Positions 16,834 to 25,370 of a DNA stretch of 64,000 nt are shown here, one piece after another (the stretch's first letter is position 1; each line of letters begins with the position of its first letter). Location: positions 1 through 64,000 of the forward strand of contig NZ_JACXZC010000007.1 of the NCBI RefSeq assembly GCF_020281205.1, in the 5' to 3' direction. The position numbers and the translations under genes are program-made. Source of the stretch: Empedobacter stercoris. Its GTDB lineage: Bacteria > Bacteroidota > Bacteroidia > Flavobacteriales > Weeksellaceae. Under the pieces are notes generated by a model. It saw nothing but the letters and a program-made list of their open reading frames with translations. It was not told where the DNA came from and did not search any database.

Positions 16834-18189
16834 TTAATCATTCAAACTTTGTAAGTAAGAAACCCAACCTAACGTTTGGTATTCTTTAGCAGCCGTTTTT
16901 ACATCAGCCGCTTTGTAAATTCCACGACCAACAATCATAAAATCGGTATGGTAATTTTTGAAAACCAATTCTGGTGTATTGTATTGTTGTCCTTTGCTAT
17001 CTCCAGTCGAAGAAATATTAACACCAGGTGTAAACAATAACAAATTATCTGGGATTTGACGTTGAGCAACTGCACCCAAAACATTACCCGATTGTTCTGA
17101 AACATTGATTGCTTTCGTGAAGTAATAATCATCTGTTAATGTTCCTTTCGAAGACATTTCTACGATTGTAATTACGCCAGTGTTTTCGAAAACTTTCAAC
17201 GATTCTAAACCTCCAATAGGGTGAACAGTTACCAAATCTGCCCAATCAGAAATTTTATAAATCGATTTCTTGAATTGTAATTCTTGTGTATTTCCGATAT
17301 CTCCAAATTTGCGGTCTTCAAATAATAAGAATTCTTTTTCGCGTGCGATTTTTTTCAATTCAACGATTAAGTTATCCGAAAAATCTTGAATAATATCTGA
17401 ATGTAATTTTAAAGCAACAACATGATCACCAACTTTTCCTGCGAAATCAATAATTTCATCAGAAGTAATCAAATCAGCAGAAGCAATCAAGTTTGATTGT
17501 TTTTTAAGCGCTAATTCTACCAAACGTTTTCCAACAGGATGAACAATTTTTTTATTCTCCAATGCAATACGTTGTTTTGCAGGTACCGCTTCAGCAGGTA
17601 AAGCTAAAAAGTCTTTGATTTTTTTCGCCTCATCATCTGTCAAGCGATGGTATTTATGTAAAATATCAATTACTTCGTGAATAGTGAATAATGTCTTCAC
17701 ATTGTAACCTTGTTCTTTTAATTTTTCAGAACCACCTTGTGCTCGATCCAAAACAACAACCAAATCTTTTACACGTAAACCTTCACGTTCAACTTGATCA
17801 ATTGTTTCTAATAAAGATTGTCCAGATGTAATTACATCTTCTACTAAAAGACAAGATTGTCCTTCGGAAAAAACACCTTCTACCATACGTTTAGTTCCAT
17901 ATCCTTTATTCTCTTTACGTTTGATAATCAAAGGAATATTCGATGTTAAACTCATTGTAGTCGCCATTGGTAATGCTGCGTAAGGCACACCACAAATCAA
18001 ATCGTAGTCAACATCTTCTACTAAATCTAATAAGTTGTTTGCTAAAGTTTTTAATAATTGTGGACTTGAAGCCAAAGGTCTTAAATCGACATAGAAAGGA
18101 GATTCTATACCACTTTTTAAAGTGAAATTTCCAAATTTTATAATTCCCAGCTCGTAAGCTTTCAATAAAAAATCTTCTCTTGGTTGCAT
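16834..18189 (-). CDS. Bifunctional UMP synthase: OPRT-OMPDC fusion
   Basis: 451 residues joining the last two steps of pyrimidine synthesis. Residues 1 to about 205 are orotate phosphoribosyltransferase (FTLKSGIESPFYVDLR; PRPP loop LLVEDVITSGQS near 115-125). Residues about 215-451 are orotidine-5'-phosphate decarboxylase with catalytic residues in ALKLHSDI and LFEDRKFGDIGNT (near 288-300), plus LTPGV-type and IIVGRG-like blocks (LFTPGV, MIVGRGIY). Domain order and the FEDRKF-x-DIGNT signature are those of animal and plant UMPS rather than of separate bacterial PyrE and PyrF. It produces UMP from orotate and PRPP in the cytosol. Stand-alone gene with its own TAnnTTTG promoter. Confidence 0.94.
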   Translation of the reverse strand: MQPREDFLLKAYELGIIKFGNFTLKSGIESPFYVDLRPLASSPQLLKTLANNLLDLVEDVDYDLICGVPYAALPMATTMSLTSNIPLIIKRKENKGYGTKRMVEGVFSEGQSCLLVEDVITSGQSLLETIDQVEREGLRVKDLVVVLDRAQGGSEKLKEQGYNVKTLFTIHEVIDILHKYHRLTDDEAKKIKDFLALPAEAVPAKQRIALENKKIVHPVGKRLVELALKKQSNLIASADLITSDEIIDFAGKVGDHVVALKLHSDIIQDFSDNLIVELKKIAREKEFLLFEDRKFGDIGNTQELQFKKSIYKISDWADLVTVHPIGGLESLKVFENTGVITIVEMSSKGTLTDDYYFTKAINVSEQSGNVLGAVAQRQIPDNLLLFTPGVNISSTGDSKGQQYNTPELVFKNYHTDFMIVGRGIYKAADVKTAAKEYQTLGWVSYLQSLND

Positions 18190-18205
18190 TTGTGTAATGT
18201 TTGAG

Positions 18206-18213
18206 CAAAGTTA
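18206..18213 (-). promoter_or_regulatory. -7 promoter box of the UMP synthase gene
   Basis: TAACTTTG on the minus strand, exact TAnnTTTG match, 16 nt before the ATG. Confidence 0.6.
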
Positions 18214-18593
18214 ATAGCTTTTTGAGTGATTTATTGCATTTTAAGCCAAATTAATTTTTAGATGTATAAAAATTGAATATTTATACTGATTTGATTTATA
18301 ATTTGTTCTAAAAGTGAAAAATTATAAATTTTAAAGAAAATTAGTAATTAACCTTTTGAAATTTTTCTAACGTATTTCTATATCGATTTTATCATCTCAT
18401 CAATTTTAGTTCGTCAGTTTGAGTGTTTAAAATGATGAATCATCTTTTTAAACGTTTCGATAACTTGACGAATTGCTTTAATACCTCTTTCTCCATACAA
18501 TTTTCTTTTCTATCGAAACTAAAATCACTCGAGGTGATGTATTGTCATTTTTAACTTTCTTCATCTTTCAACCAAATCTTCATAAAATAACTT
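18214..18593. other. Gene-free region with nested inverted repeats
   Basis: No convincing gene. Between 18400 and 18540 several inverted repeats nest: TTCGTCA (18410-18416) with TGACGAA (18466-18472), and GTTTCGATA (18454-18462) with TATCGAAAC (18511-18519). On the minus strand a short frame reads YGERGIKAIRQVIETF, which could be a trace of a lost gene, but the frame is broken on both sides. The stretch may be a decayed element or a structured RNA; I see no known family. Confidence 0.35.
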
Positions 18594-18601
18594 TATTTTT
18601 G
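18594..18601 (+). promoter_or_regulatory. -7 promoter box of the C1 peptidase/nad unit
   Basis: TATTTTTG, exact TAnnTTTG match. It lies inside a longer TTG-started frame and 21 nt before the GTG chosen as start, so it decides the start. Confidence 0.6.
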
Positions 18602-18622
18602 AGTTTTATAAACAAACACAAA

Positions 18623-19741
18623 GTGAAAAAATATATCCTTGCAAGTTTTGCATTAGTCAGTGCATTAGCATTAGCACAAGAAAGTCCATTCAAATTCAAA
18701 GAGTTGGTTAATAATTCGGCACTTCCAGTTATTTCGCAAGGAAAAACAGGAACATGTTGGTCATTTTCTACGGTCTCTTTTTTAGAGTCGGAAGTGAAAC
18801 GTATAACGGGTAAAAAAGTCGATTTATCAGAGATGTACAATGTTCGTTTTACGTATCCAGTAAAAGCGTATAATTATGTTTATCGCCAAGGGAAAGCTCA
18901 ATTTAGTGAAGGTGGATTATCACATGATGTATTGAACTCTGTTCGCAAAAATGGTTTAGTTCCAAACGAAGTGTACGCAGGTTTTACAGTTGGCACAGAA
19001 ACTAAACATAACCATGAATTACTGGTAAAAGAATTAAAAACAGATTTAGATTCGATTGTAAAGAATCCAAAAAAATACTTAACAACTGATTGGAAAAATA
19101 ATTTCGATCAAAAATTAAATCAAAAATTAGGTGTTCCTCCAACAGTATTTAAATTCGAAGGAAAAGAATATACACCACAGGAATTTGCGAAATTCTTAAA
19201 AATTAATCCAGACGATTATGTTACACTTACATCGTTTCAACAAGCACCGTATTATTCTCAATTTATTTTACAAGTGCCAGATAATTTCTCGAATGGTTCG
19301 TACTACAATTTGCCATTAGATGAATACATGAAAGTGTTAGATGAAGCGTTATACAATGGATTTACTGCTGCATTTGATACAGATGTTTCAGAAAAAACGT
19401 TTTCTAAAAAGCATGGTTTAGCCGTTTGGCCTTCAGAAGGTTTAGAATCTGATTATTTTGTGGAAATTTTGCCAGAAAAATGGGTTTCTGCAGAAGAACG
19501 TCAAGCAGCTTTCGAGGATTTGTCAACACAAGATGACCATTTGATGCATATCACAGGAATTTTAAGAGATCAATTAGGAAATCAATATTATGATGTGAAA
19601 AATTCTTGGGGAACAGAAAATTTAGGAAATAATGGACATATTTACATGTCTAAACCTTTTTTTAGAATGAAATCAATTGCTTTTACAGTACACAAAGATG
19701 CTTTGTCAGAAAAGGTAAAGAAGCAATTAGGAATAAAATAA
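18623..19741 (+). CDS. C1-family aminopeptidase (bleomycin hydrolase / PepC type), exported
   Basis: 372 residues from a GTG start that opens a signal peptide (KKYILASFALVSALALAQ). Papain-fold cysteine peptidase: catalytic Cys45 in GKTGTCWSFST, catalytic His near 308 in DDHLMHITGI, and Asn in YDVKNSWG. Bleomycin hydrolase/PepC enzymes act as aminopeptidases; cytosolic PepC lacks a signal peptide, so this copy probably works in the periplasm. nadA follows after only 19 bases, so it may be the first gene of the NAD operon, though its own link to NAD synthesis is unclear. Confidence 0.85.
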   Translation: MKKYILASFALVSALALAQESPFKFKELVNNSALPVISQGKTGTCWSFSTVSFLESEVKRITGKKVDLSEMYNVRFTYPVKAYNYVYRQGKAQFSEGGLSHDVLNSVRKNGLVPNEVYAGFTVGTETKHNHELLVKELKTDLDSIVKNPKKYLTTDWKNNFDQKLNQKLGVPPTVFKFEGKEYTPQEFAKFLKINPDDYVTLTSFQQAPYYSQFILQVPDNFSNGSYYNLPLDEYMKVLDEALYNGFTAAFDTDVSEKTFSKKHGLAVWPSEGLESDYFVEILPEKWVSAEERQAAFEDLSTQDDHLMHITGILRDQLGNQYYDVKNSWGTENLGNNGHIYMSKPFFRMKSIAFTVHKDALSEKVKKQLGIK

Positions 19742-19760
19742 TAATACACAAAACGATAAA

Positions 19761-20765
19761 ATGAAGACATTAGAACAAGCGATAGAAAAGTTAGAGCATA
19801 AGGGTTATTTGGATATAGAAATTCCGAAAGGAACCGATTTAGTTGCAGAGATTAATAAATTACGCAAAGAAAAAAATGCAGTAATTTTAGCGCATTATTA
19901 TCAATCGGGTGAAATTCAGGATTTAGCAGATTATTTAGGCGATTCGTTGCAATTAGCTCGAGCAGCAGCTAAAACAGAAGCTGATATGATTGTTTTTTGT
20001 GGTGTTCATTTTATGGCAGAAGCTGCGAAGATTCTTAATCCTTCAAAAAAAGTTGTTCTTCCAGATACAAAAGCAGGTTGTTCGTTGGCAGATTCTTGTT
20101 CGGCAGAAGGTTTGCGTGGCTTGCGAGAGCAACATCCAAATGCGATGGTGGTAAGTTATATCAATTGTGATGCAGGTGTTAAAGCGGAATCAGATATTAT
20201 TGTGACTTCTTCTAATGCAGAAGCGATTATCAATTCGTTGCCAGAAGATCAAGAGATTATTTTTGCGCCAGACCGTAATTTAGGGCGTTATTTAAATCAG
20301 GTTTGTAAGCGTAACATGATTTTATGGGATGGCGCTTGTATCGTTCATGAGGCTTTTTCGTTGGAAAGAATTGCGCAACAAATGGCAGAAAATCCAAAAG
20401 CAAAATTAATTGCTCATCCAGAAGCGCAAGAAGATTTATTGAAATTTGCTCATTTTATTGGTTCAACTTCTCGTTTGTTGGATTATGTAGTAGAAAATGA
20501 AGCGACAGAATTTATCGTAGCGACAGAAGAAGGAATTTTACATGAGATGCAAAAATTAGCACCTAATAAGAAGTTGATTCCAGCTTTGGTTCAAGATGAA
20601 TCGTGTAATTGTTCTGAGTGTTTTTATATGAAATTATCAACGTTAGAAAAGTTGTATTTGTGTATGAAATATGAACTACCAGAAATACAAATTGAAGAAA
20701 GTTTGCGTATAAAAGCATTGGCTTCGATTAATCGTATGTTAGAGTTATCAGAAAAAATCAAATAA
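19761..20765 (+). CDS. nadA: Quinolinate synthase
   Basis: 334 residues. NadA condenses iminoaspartate with dihydroxyacetone phosphate to quinolinate and needs a 4Fe-4S cluster. The expected cysteines are present: Cys80 (VFCGVHFMAEAAKIL), Cys193 (WDGACIVHE) and a C-terminal group at 282, 284 and 287 (SCNCSECFYM). ILAHYYQ near the start binds substrate. The stop overlaps the nadB start by one base. The unit is nadA-nadB-X-nadC-X'. Confidence 0.97.
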   Translation: MKTLEQAIEKLEHKGYLDIEIPKGTDLVAEINKLRKEKNAVILAHYYQSGEIQDLADYLGDSLQLARAAAKTEADMIVFCGVHFMAEAAKILNPSKKVVLPDTKAGCSLADSCSAEGLRGLREQHPNAMVVSYINCDAGVKAESDIIVTSSNAEAIINSLPEDQEIIFAPDRNLGRYLNQVCKRNMILWDGACIVHEAFSLERIAQQMAENPKAKLIAHPEAQEDLLKFAHFIGSTSRLLDYVVENEATEFIVATEEGILHEMQKLAPNKKLIPALVQDESCNCSECFYMKLSTLEKLYLCMKYELPEIQIEESLRIKALASINRMLELSEKIK

Positions 20766-22330
20766 TGGCTCTACAAGATGTTTTAGTTATTGGTTCTGGA
20801 ATTGCAGGATTATCGTATGCACTAAAAATTGCAATCAAATATCCTGATGCCAAAATTACCATTGTAACCAAAGCAAATAAAGACGAAACCAATACAAAAT
20901 ATGCGCAGGGAGGCGTTGCTGTTGTCAGCGATTTCGAGAATGATAGTTTCGAGAAACATATTCAGGATACGCTTCGTGCAGGTGATGGACTTTGCAAATT
21001 AGAAGCGGTTGAGGTAGTTGTAAAAGAGGCGCCAGACCGCATTAACGAAATTATTGATTGGGGTGTTCGATTTGATAAAAACAAGGAAGGTATTTATGAT
21101 TTAGGTCGCGAAGGAGGACACACCGAAAACCGAATTGTACACCACAAAGATGTAACAGGTTGGGAAATTGAACGTGCGATGTTAGAAGCAATCAAAGAAT
21201 ATCCAAATATTCAAATTCTTACCCACCATTTTGTAGTAGATTTGATAACAGAACATCACTTGAATCGAGATTTAGCAGACCAAACAACATGTTTTGGAGC
21301 TTATATTTTAGATTTAAATACAGATAAAGTCGAACGTCATTTAGCCAAAGTAACCTTATTAGCAACAGGTGGAGTAGGGCATGTTTATAAAAACACCACG
21401 AATCCTATTATCGCAACTGGGGATGGAATTGGTTTGGCTCGTCGCGCGAAAGCAACCGTCTCAGGGATGCAATTTATTCAGTTTCATCCAACAGCTTTTT
21501 ACAGCGAATTTGACGGACAATTGTTTTTAATTTCGGAAGCGGTACGTGGATTTGGAGCTAAGTTACGCACAAAAGATGGCGAATTATTTATGCATAAATA
21601 CGATGAACGAGAAGAATTAGCTTCGCGTGATATCGTTGCTCGCGCAATCGATAACGAAATGAAATTACGCGGAGACGACTATGTTTACATTGATTGTCGA
21701 CATTTAGATAGAGAAAAATTCTTGGAACATTTCCCTAATATTTACGAAAAATGTAAATCCGAAGGTTATGATATGTTTACAGAATTAGTTCCTGTGGTTC
21801 CGGCTTCGCATTATTTATGCGGAGGAATTGATGTCGATTTAGATGGTAAAACATCAATAGAGAATTTGTTTGCGGTTGGCGAATGTTCAAATACAGGATT
21901 GCATGGAGCAAATCGTTTGGCTTCAAATTCGTTGTTAGAAGCAATGGTTTTTGGACATCGTGCAGCGTTGAATACTATCGAAAAACTAAACCAAAATAAT
22001 TTCTCTATTCAGAATTTTAACTTTCCGGAATGGAACGAAGAAGGAATGAAAGTACAAGAGGAGTTGGTGTTGATTTCGTATCTGCGCAAACAACTACAAG
22101 CGATGATGAGCGAGTTGGTTGGAATTGTTCGTAGCGATGCACGTCTTAAAATTGCTCAAAGTCGTATTTTAGAAATTGAAAAAATGGTCAAAGAAATTTA
22201 TTATTTCACGATTATTTCGTCTAAATTATTAGAACTTCGAAATTTGGTTGATGTGGCATATTTAATTATCGAACAAAGTATCAATCAAAAAGAAAATCGA
22301 GGAACTTTTTATAACAAAGATTTTAATTAA
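20765..22330 (+). CDS. nadB: L-aspartate oxidase
   Basis: 521 residues, an FAD enzyme that oxidises L-aspartate to iminoaspartate, the substrate of NadA. The dinucleotide fold VIGSGIAGLSYALKIA is at the N terminus; QFHPTAFY, AVRGFGAKL and the ANRLASNSLLEAMVFG block belong to the fumarate reductase/succinate dehydrogenase flavoprotein superfamily; a helical C-terminal domain follows. One-base overlap with nadA; the next gene begins right after its stop. Confidence 0.97.
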   Translation: MALQDVLVIGSGIAGLSYALKIAIKYPDAKITIVTKANKDETNTKYAQGGVAVVSDFENDSFEKHIQDTLRAGDGLCKLEAVEVVVKEAPDRINEIIDWGVRFDKNKEGIYDLGREGGHTENRIVHHKDVTGWEIERAMLEAIKEYPNIQILTHHFVVDLITEHHLNRDLADQTTCFGAYILDLNTDKVERHLAKVTLLATGGVGHVYKNTTNPIIATGDGIGLARRAKATVSGMQFIQFHPTAFYSEFDGQLFLISEAVRGFGAKLRTKDGELFMHKYDEREELASRDIVARAIDNEMKLRGDDYVYIDCRHLDREKFLEHFPNIYEKCKSEGYDMFTELVPVVPASHYLCGGIDVDLDGKTSIENLFAVGECSNTGLHGANRLASNSLLEAMVFGHRAALNTIEKLNQNNFSIQNFNFPEWNEEGMKVQEELVLISYLRKQLQAMMSELVGIVRSDARLKIAQSRILEIEKMVKEIYYFTIISSKLLELRNLVDVAYLIIEQSINQKENRGTFYNKDFN

Positions 22331-23221
22331 ATGAAGAACTTTTGGTTGATAATTCCGCTTCTATTTTCAAGTTTAGTATTCTCTCAAACAAAAAAGAAGG
22401 ATAACGAAAAGCCAAATTTAACAGTTGTTGATGCGAAAACGATGCCTGTTTATTTTGGTTGCGAAAATCTCAAAGAAAAAAGTGAGTTACAAGCTTGTTT
22501 GAGTAAAAATTTGAGTGAAGATATACAAGCTCAAATCGCTTACTTTTCGAATATCGCAGATTATTTACATATCGAATCTGTGCAATCTAAAATTGGATTT
22601 ATCATCAATGAAGAAGGTCGGTTCTCTGAGGTAAATATAGATGGAGCTAATCCGATTTTTAACAGTGTTGCACATGCAAGTTTGGTTTTACTAAACAATA
22701 AAATGGATCGAAATAATCTAAAAATAGAACCTGCTCGTGATCATAAAAATAAAGCTGTTCGGATGAGGTATAATTTGCCTTTACGCTTTATGTTGGAAGA
22801 ACAGAATAACGAGTTTGAGAAATTCCCTTCAGCGAATCGCGTGTTGTTTACTTTAAAAACCTCAGAAGAAGAAATTGAAGTTCGTATTGATAATGATTTT
22901 AATTTGAAGACGTATGGAAAAGCGGGAAATCGTGAATATTATTTGGGACGATTCTCTAATTTATTCGAAATGGCTGCGGTAGATCCTTATGCAACAGCTT
23001 TTGATGCGGCTTTTAAATCTGGCGTAATTGATATTACAAAAGGTATAATTGAAGACAAGGAATACAAACTTCAAATCAAAAACTTTTTTGATAACGATCC
23101 TTCCGCACAAGTGTTGATTACGGTTGTACGTGAAGAAAACGGAACTTGGGCCGAATATTATGAATATAAAACCAAGAAAGAATTTAATCAATCAAAATTT
23201 GCATCCTTAACTTATAGATAA
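22331..23221 (+). CDS. Exported protein with TonB C-terminal-like region, inside the nad operon
   Basis: 296 residues, signal peptide ending LVFSQ. The middle part (about 35-160) resembles the Bacteroidota TonB C-terminal domain: PVYFGCENL, a CL pair, an IGFIINEEGRFSEVNI strand that mirrors the usual F-x-I-D-x-x-G-x-V block, and RYNLPLRFML at its end. There is no N-terminal membrane anchor or proline-rich spacer, so it is not a classical TonB. About 135 further residues are unassigned. It abuts nadB and overlaps nadC by one base, so it is co-translated with NAD enzymes. It is related to the protein at 24081. Function unknown; the TonB resemblance is by eye. Confidence 0.6.
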   Translation: MKNFWLIIPLLFSSLVFSQTKKKDNEKPNLTVVDAKTMPVYFGCENLKEKSELQACLSKNLSEDIQAQIAYFSNIADYLHIESVQSKIGFIINEEGRFSEVNIDGANPIFNSVAHASLVLLNNKMDRNNLKIEPARDHKNKAVRMRYNLPLRFMLEEQNNEFEKFPSANRVLFTLKTSEEEIEVRIDNDFNLKTYGKAGNREYYLGRFSNLFEMAAVDPYATAFDAAFKSGVIDITKGIIEDKEYKLQIKNFFDNDPSAQVLITVVREENGTWAEYYEYKTKKEFNQSKFASLTYR

Positions 23222-24081
23222 TGAATTTACCTACATATATTACAAACGAAAAATTACAAACATTTATTCGTCAGGCTTTTTTAGAAGACGTTGGCGATGG
23301 TGATCATTCAACTTTAGCATGTGTTCCCTACGATTCTATGCAAGAAGCAGAATTGAAAGTGAAAGACAACGGGATAATTGCTGGAATAGAATTAGCGAAA
23401 ATTATTTTTGCCACATTTGATCCTTCATTGAAAATCGAATTTTACACAAATGACGGAGATAGCGTAAGCTTTGGAGATGTAGCGTTTAAGGTGAAAGGTT
23501 CTTCGCAATCAATTTTAACGTGTGAAAGATTGGTGTTAAATTGCATGCAGCGTATGTCAGGAATAGCAACTTATGCACACGAAATGATGGAGTTGGTGAA
23601 AGGAACAAATGCGAAAATTTTGGACACAAGAAAAACAACACCTAATTTCCGAATGATTGAAAAATGGGCCGTTAAAATTGGAGGTGCAGAAAATCATCGT
23701 TTTGGATTGTATGATATGGTGATGTTAAAAGATAATCATGTTGATTTTTGTGGAACTATTACAAAAGCGGTTGCCCAAACAAAAGATTATTTAGCTAAAC
23801 ATCATTTGCATCTAAAAATAGAAGTAGAAACGCGCAACATGGATGAGGTGAAAGAAGCTTTAGAAGCGAATGTTGATTTTATCATGTTAGACAATTTTGA
23901 CCTCGAAACTTTGAAAGAAGCTGTTATCTATATAAATGGAAAAACAAAAACAGAAGCTTCTGGAGGAATTACAAAAGACTCTGTGCGTGCTATTGCAGAA
24001 ACTGGAGTAGATTTTATATCGTCTGGTGCAATTATACATTCGGCTCCAAATTTTGATTTGAGTTTGAAAGCAATTAAGTAA
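23221..24081 (+). CDS. nadC: Nicotinate-nucleotide pyrophosphorylase (quinolinate phosphoribosyltransferase)
   Basis: 286 residues. NadC converts quinolinate and PRPP to nicotinate mononucleotide, the third step of de novo NAD synthesis. Typical blocks: EDVGDGDHST near the N terminus, CMQRMSGIATYAHEM, LDTRKTTPNFR, VMLKDNHVDF and IMLDNFDLETLKEAV, and SGGITKDSVRAIAETGVDFISSG split over the C-terminal barrel strands. One-base overlaps on both sides (agataatga at the start, taatga at the end) tie it to the exported proteins X and X'. Confidence 0.97.
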   Translation: MNLPTYITNEKLQTFIRQAFLEDVGDGDHSTLACVPYDSMQEAELKVKDNGIIAGIELAKIIFATFDPSLKIEFYTNDGDSVSFGDVAFKVKGSSQSILTCERLVLNCMQRMSGIATYAHEMMELVKGTNAKILDTRKTTPNFRMIEKWAVKIGGAENHRFGLYDMVMLKDNHVDFCGTITKAVAQTKDYLAKHHLHLKIEVETRNMDEVKEALEANVDFIMLDNFDLETLKEAVIYINGKTKTEASGGITKDSVRAIAETGVDFISSGAIIHSAPNFDLSLKAIK

Positions 24082-24887
24082 TGAAGAAAATTATATTATT
24101 CTTTTTATTCAGTTCAGTTTTTACTTTCGCTCAAAGAAGATTACCTATTTTGCCCGAATGTAATCAAGCATTGGAAACCGAAGCGATAAAAAGTTGTTTT
24201 TTAGAGCACTTCAATACATCGCTCAATAAAACTATAAATTATATGGTATCATCTTCCGAGTATTTATTAATCCCTAGCCAGGATATCCAACTTAGAATCA
24301 AGATTAATAAAAAAGGAGAGATACAATTAGGCGAACAAAAAGACGAAATTCATCCGATGTTTCTACAATTAATGGAATTGTATATCAACCAACTTAATAT
24401 TAATAATTTGGCGAATGGAGGGATTAAACCAGGCTTGGATGAAAAAAAACAACTAATAGATTTTCATTTTAATATACCAATCAAATATATAGTTGATTAT
24501 ACGATTGATGAAAAGTTTAGAAGCTATGATCGAATTTTGACAATGAATGTAGATAAGAAGGCTAACCTATATCACTTGATTTTGCATCCTGATTTTAAAT
24601 TTAGTTTACTTAAAAATGAAGAAAACTACATAACGTTTAATAGCATAAAAGAATACCTCGACTTCTCGAAGAAATTAATTTTAGAAGCAAATTACCTTGA
24701 AAAAGATTTTAACATAATAAATGTACAAGAAAATAAATCAATCATCGGAAATCACTGGTTGACACCTTCAGAAAATTCAAAAAGAATTATTTTTCGTGAC
24801 AAAGAAAATAATATAGACAGTTATTATACTAACATTGAAGAATTTTTACAATCAAGTCACACCAATCTTATGTTTATTGTAAAGTGA
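24081..24887 (+). CDS. Exported paralogue of the 22331 protein, last gene of the nad operon
   Basis: 268 residues, signal peptide ending FTFAQ. It shares the plan of the 22331 protein: a PxxxxC opening (PILPECNQALETEAIKSC), a YLLIPSQDIQLRIKINKKGEI strand pair, and HFNIPIKYIV where the relative has RYNLPLRFML. Sequence conservation is low, so the duplication is old or the proteins evolve fast. It overlaps nadC by one base and ends the operon. Function unknown; presumably periplasmic. Confidence 0.6.
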   Translation: MKKIILFFLFSSVFTFAQRRLPILPECNQALETEAIKSCFLEHFNTSLNKTINYMVSSSEYLLIPSQDIQLRIKINKKGEIQLGEQKDEIHPMFLQLMELYINQLNINNLANGGIKPGLDEKKQLIDFHFNIPIKYIVDYTIDEKFRSYDRILTMNVDKKANLYHLILHPDFKFSLLKNEENYITFNSIKEYLDFSKKLILEANYLEKDFNIINVQENKSIIGNHWLTPSENSKRIIFRDKENNIDSYYTNIEEFLQSSHTNLMFIVK

Positions 24888-25370
24888 TAACAGAAAAATT
24901 TAACAATTTCAAGATTTGTTTTAATATAATTTTAAAAGAAGTGTTTTTTCAGATAAAACTGAATAGGGTTAAGTGAATAAAGTTTATTTATAATATAAAA
25001 GCGACGACATCTATTTAAATGATAAAGTTTTAAAATTAACAAACGTTATCAATACTGGTTCTAAATAAGGAATTTTGTATTGTTTTTGAAGCTGATTTAT
25101 GAAAAATAATCTAAAAATTGGCGATTTAAATGTTAAAAATTAACATTTTACTTATGTTAATTTTTTATAAATTGTTAAAATATTTTTAAAAATACATAGA
25201 ATTGCTTCGTTTGAATTAATAAATCATCACATTTCACTTATTTATATTGACGTTTTGATAATTTTTGAATATTTTAGTCAATAAATATTTAAAAATTTAC
25301 CATAATTTAACAATAATCTCATTAAAAGTGCAGAACTTTGCAAAAGTAAACTTTTAAACTATTTCAAAAG
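24888..25370. other. AT-rich regulatory gap before the first TonB receptor
   Basis: 480 bases without a credible gene. Overlapping dyads lie at 25129-25160: AATGTTAA-aaa-TTAACATT (25129-25147) and TTAACAT-7 nt-ATGTTAA (25140-25160), giving three ATGTTAA half-sites, a plausible operator. At the downstream end, 25334-25386 is identical to 28196-28248 before and into the second receptor; it contains GAACTTTG, one base off the TAnnTTTG box. No terminator for the nad operon is obvious. Confidence 0.45.

Noticed and set aside
22331-24887. Calling the exported nad-operon proteins true TonB proteins
   Set aside because: They have cleavable-type signal peptides, no membrane anchor and no proline-rich spacer, and the similarity is limited to short blocks.
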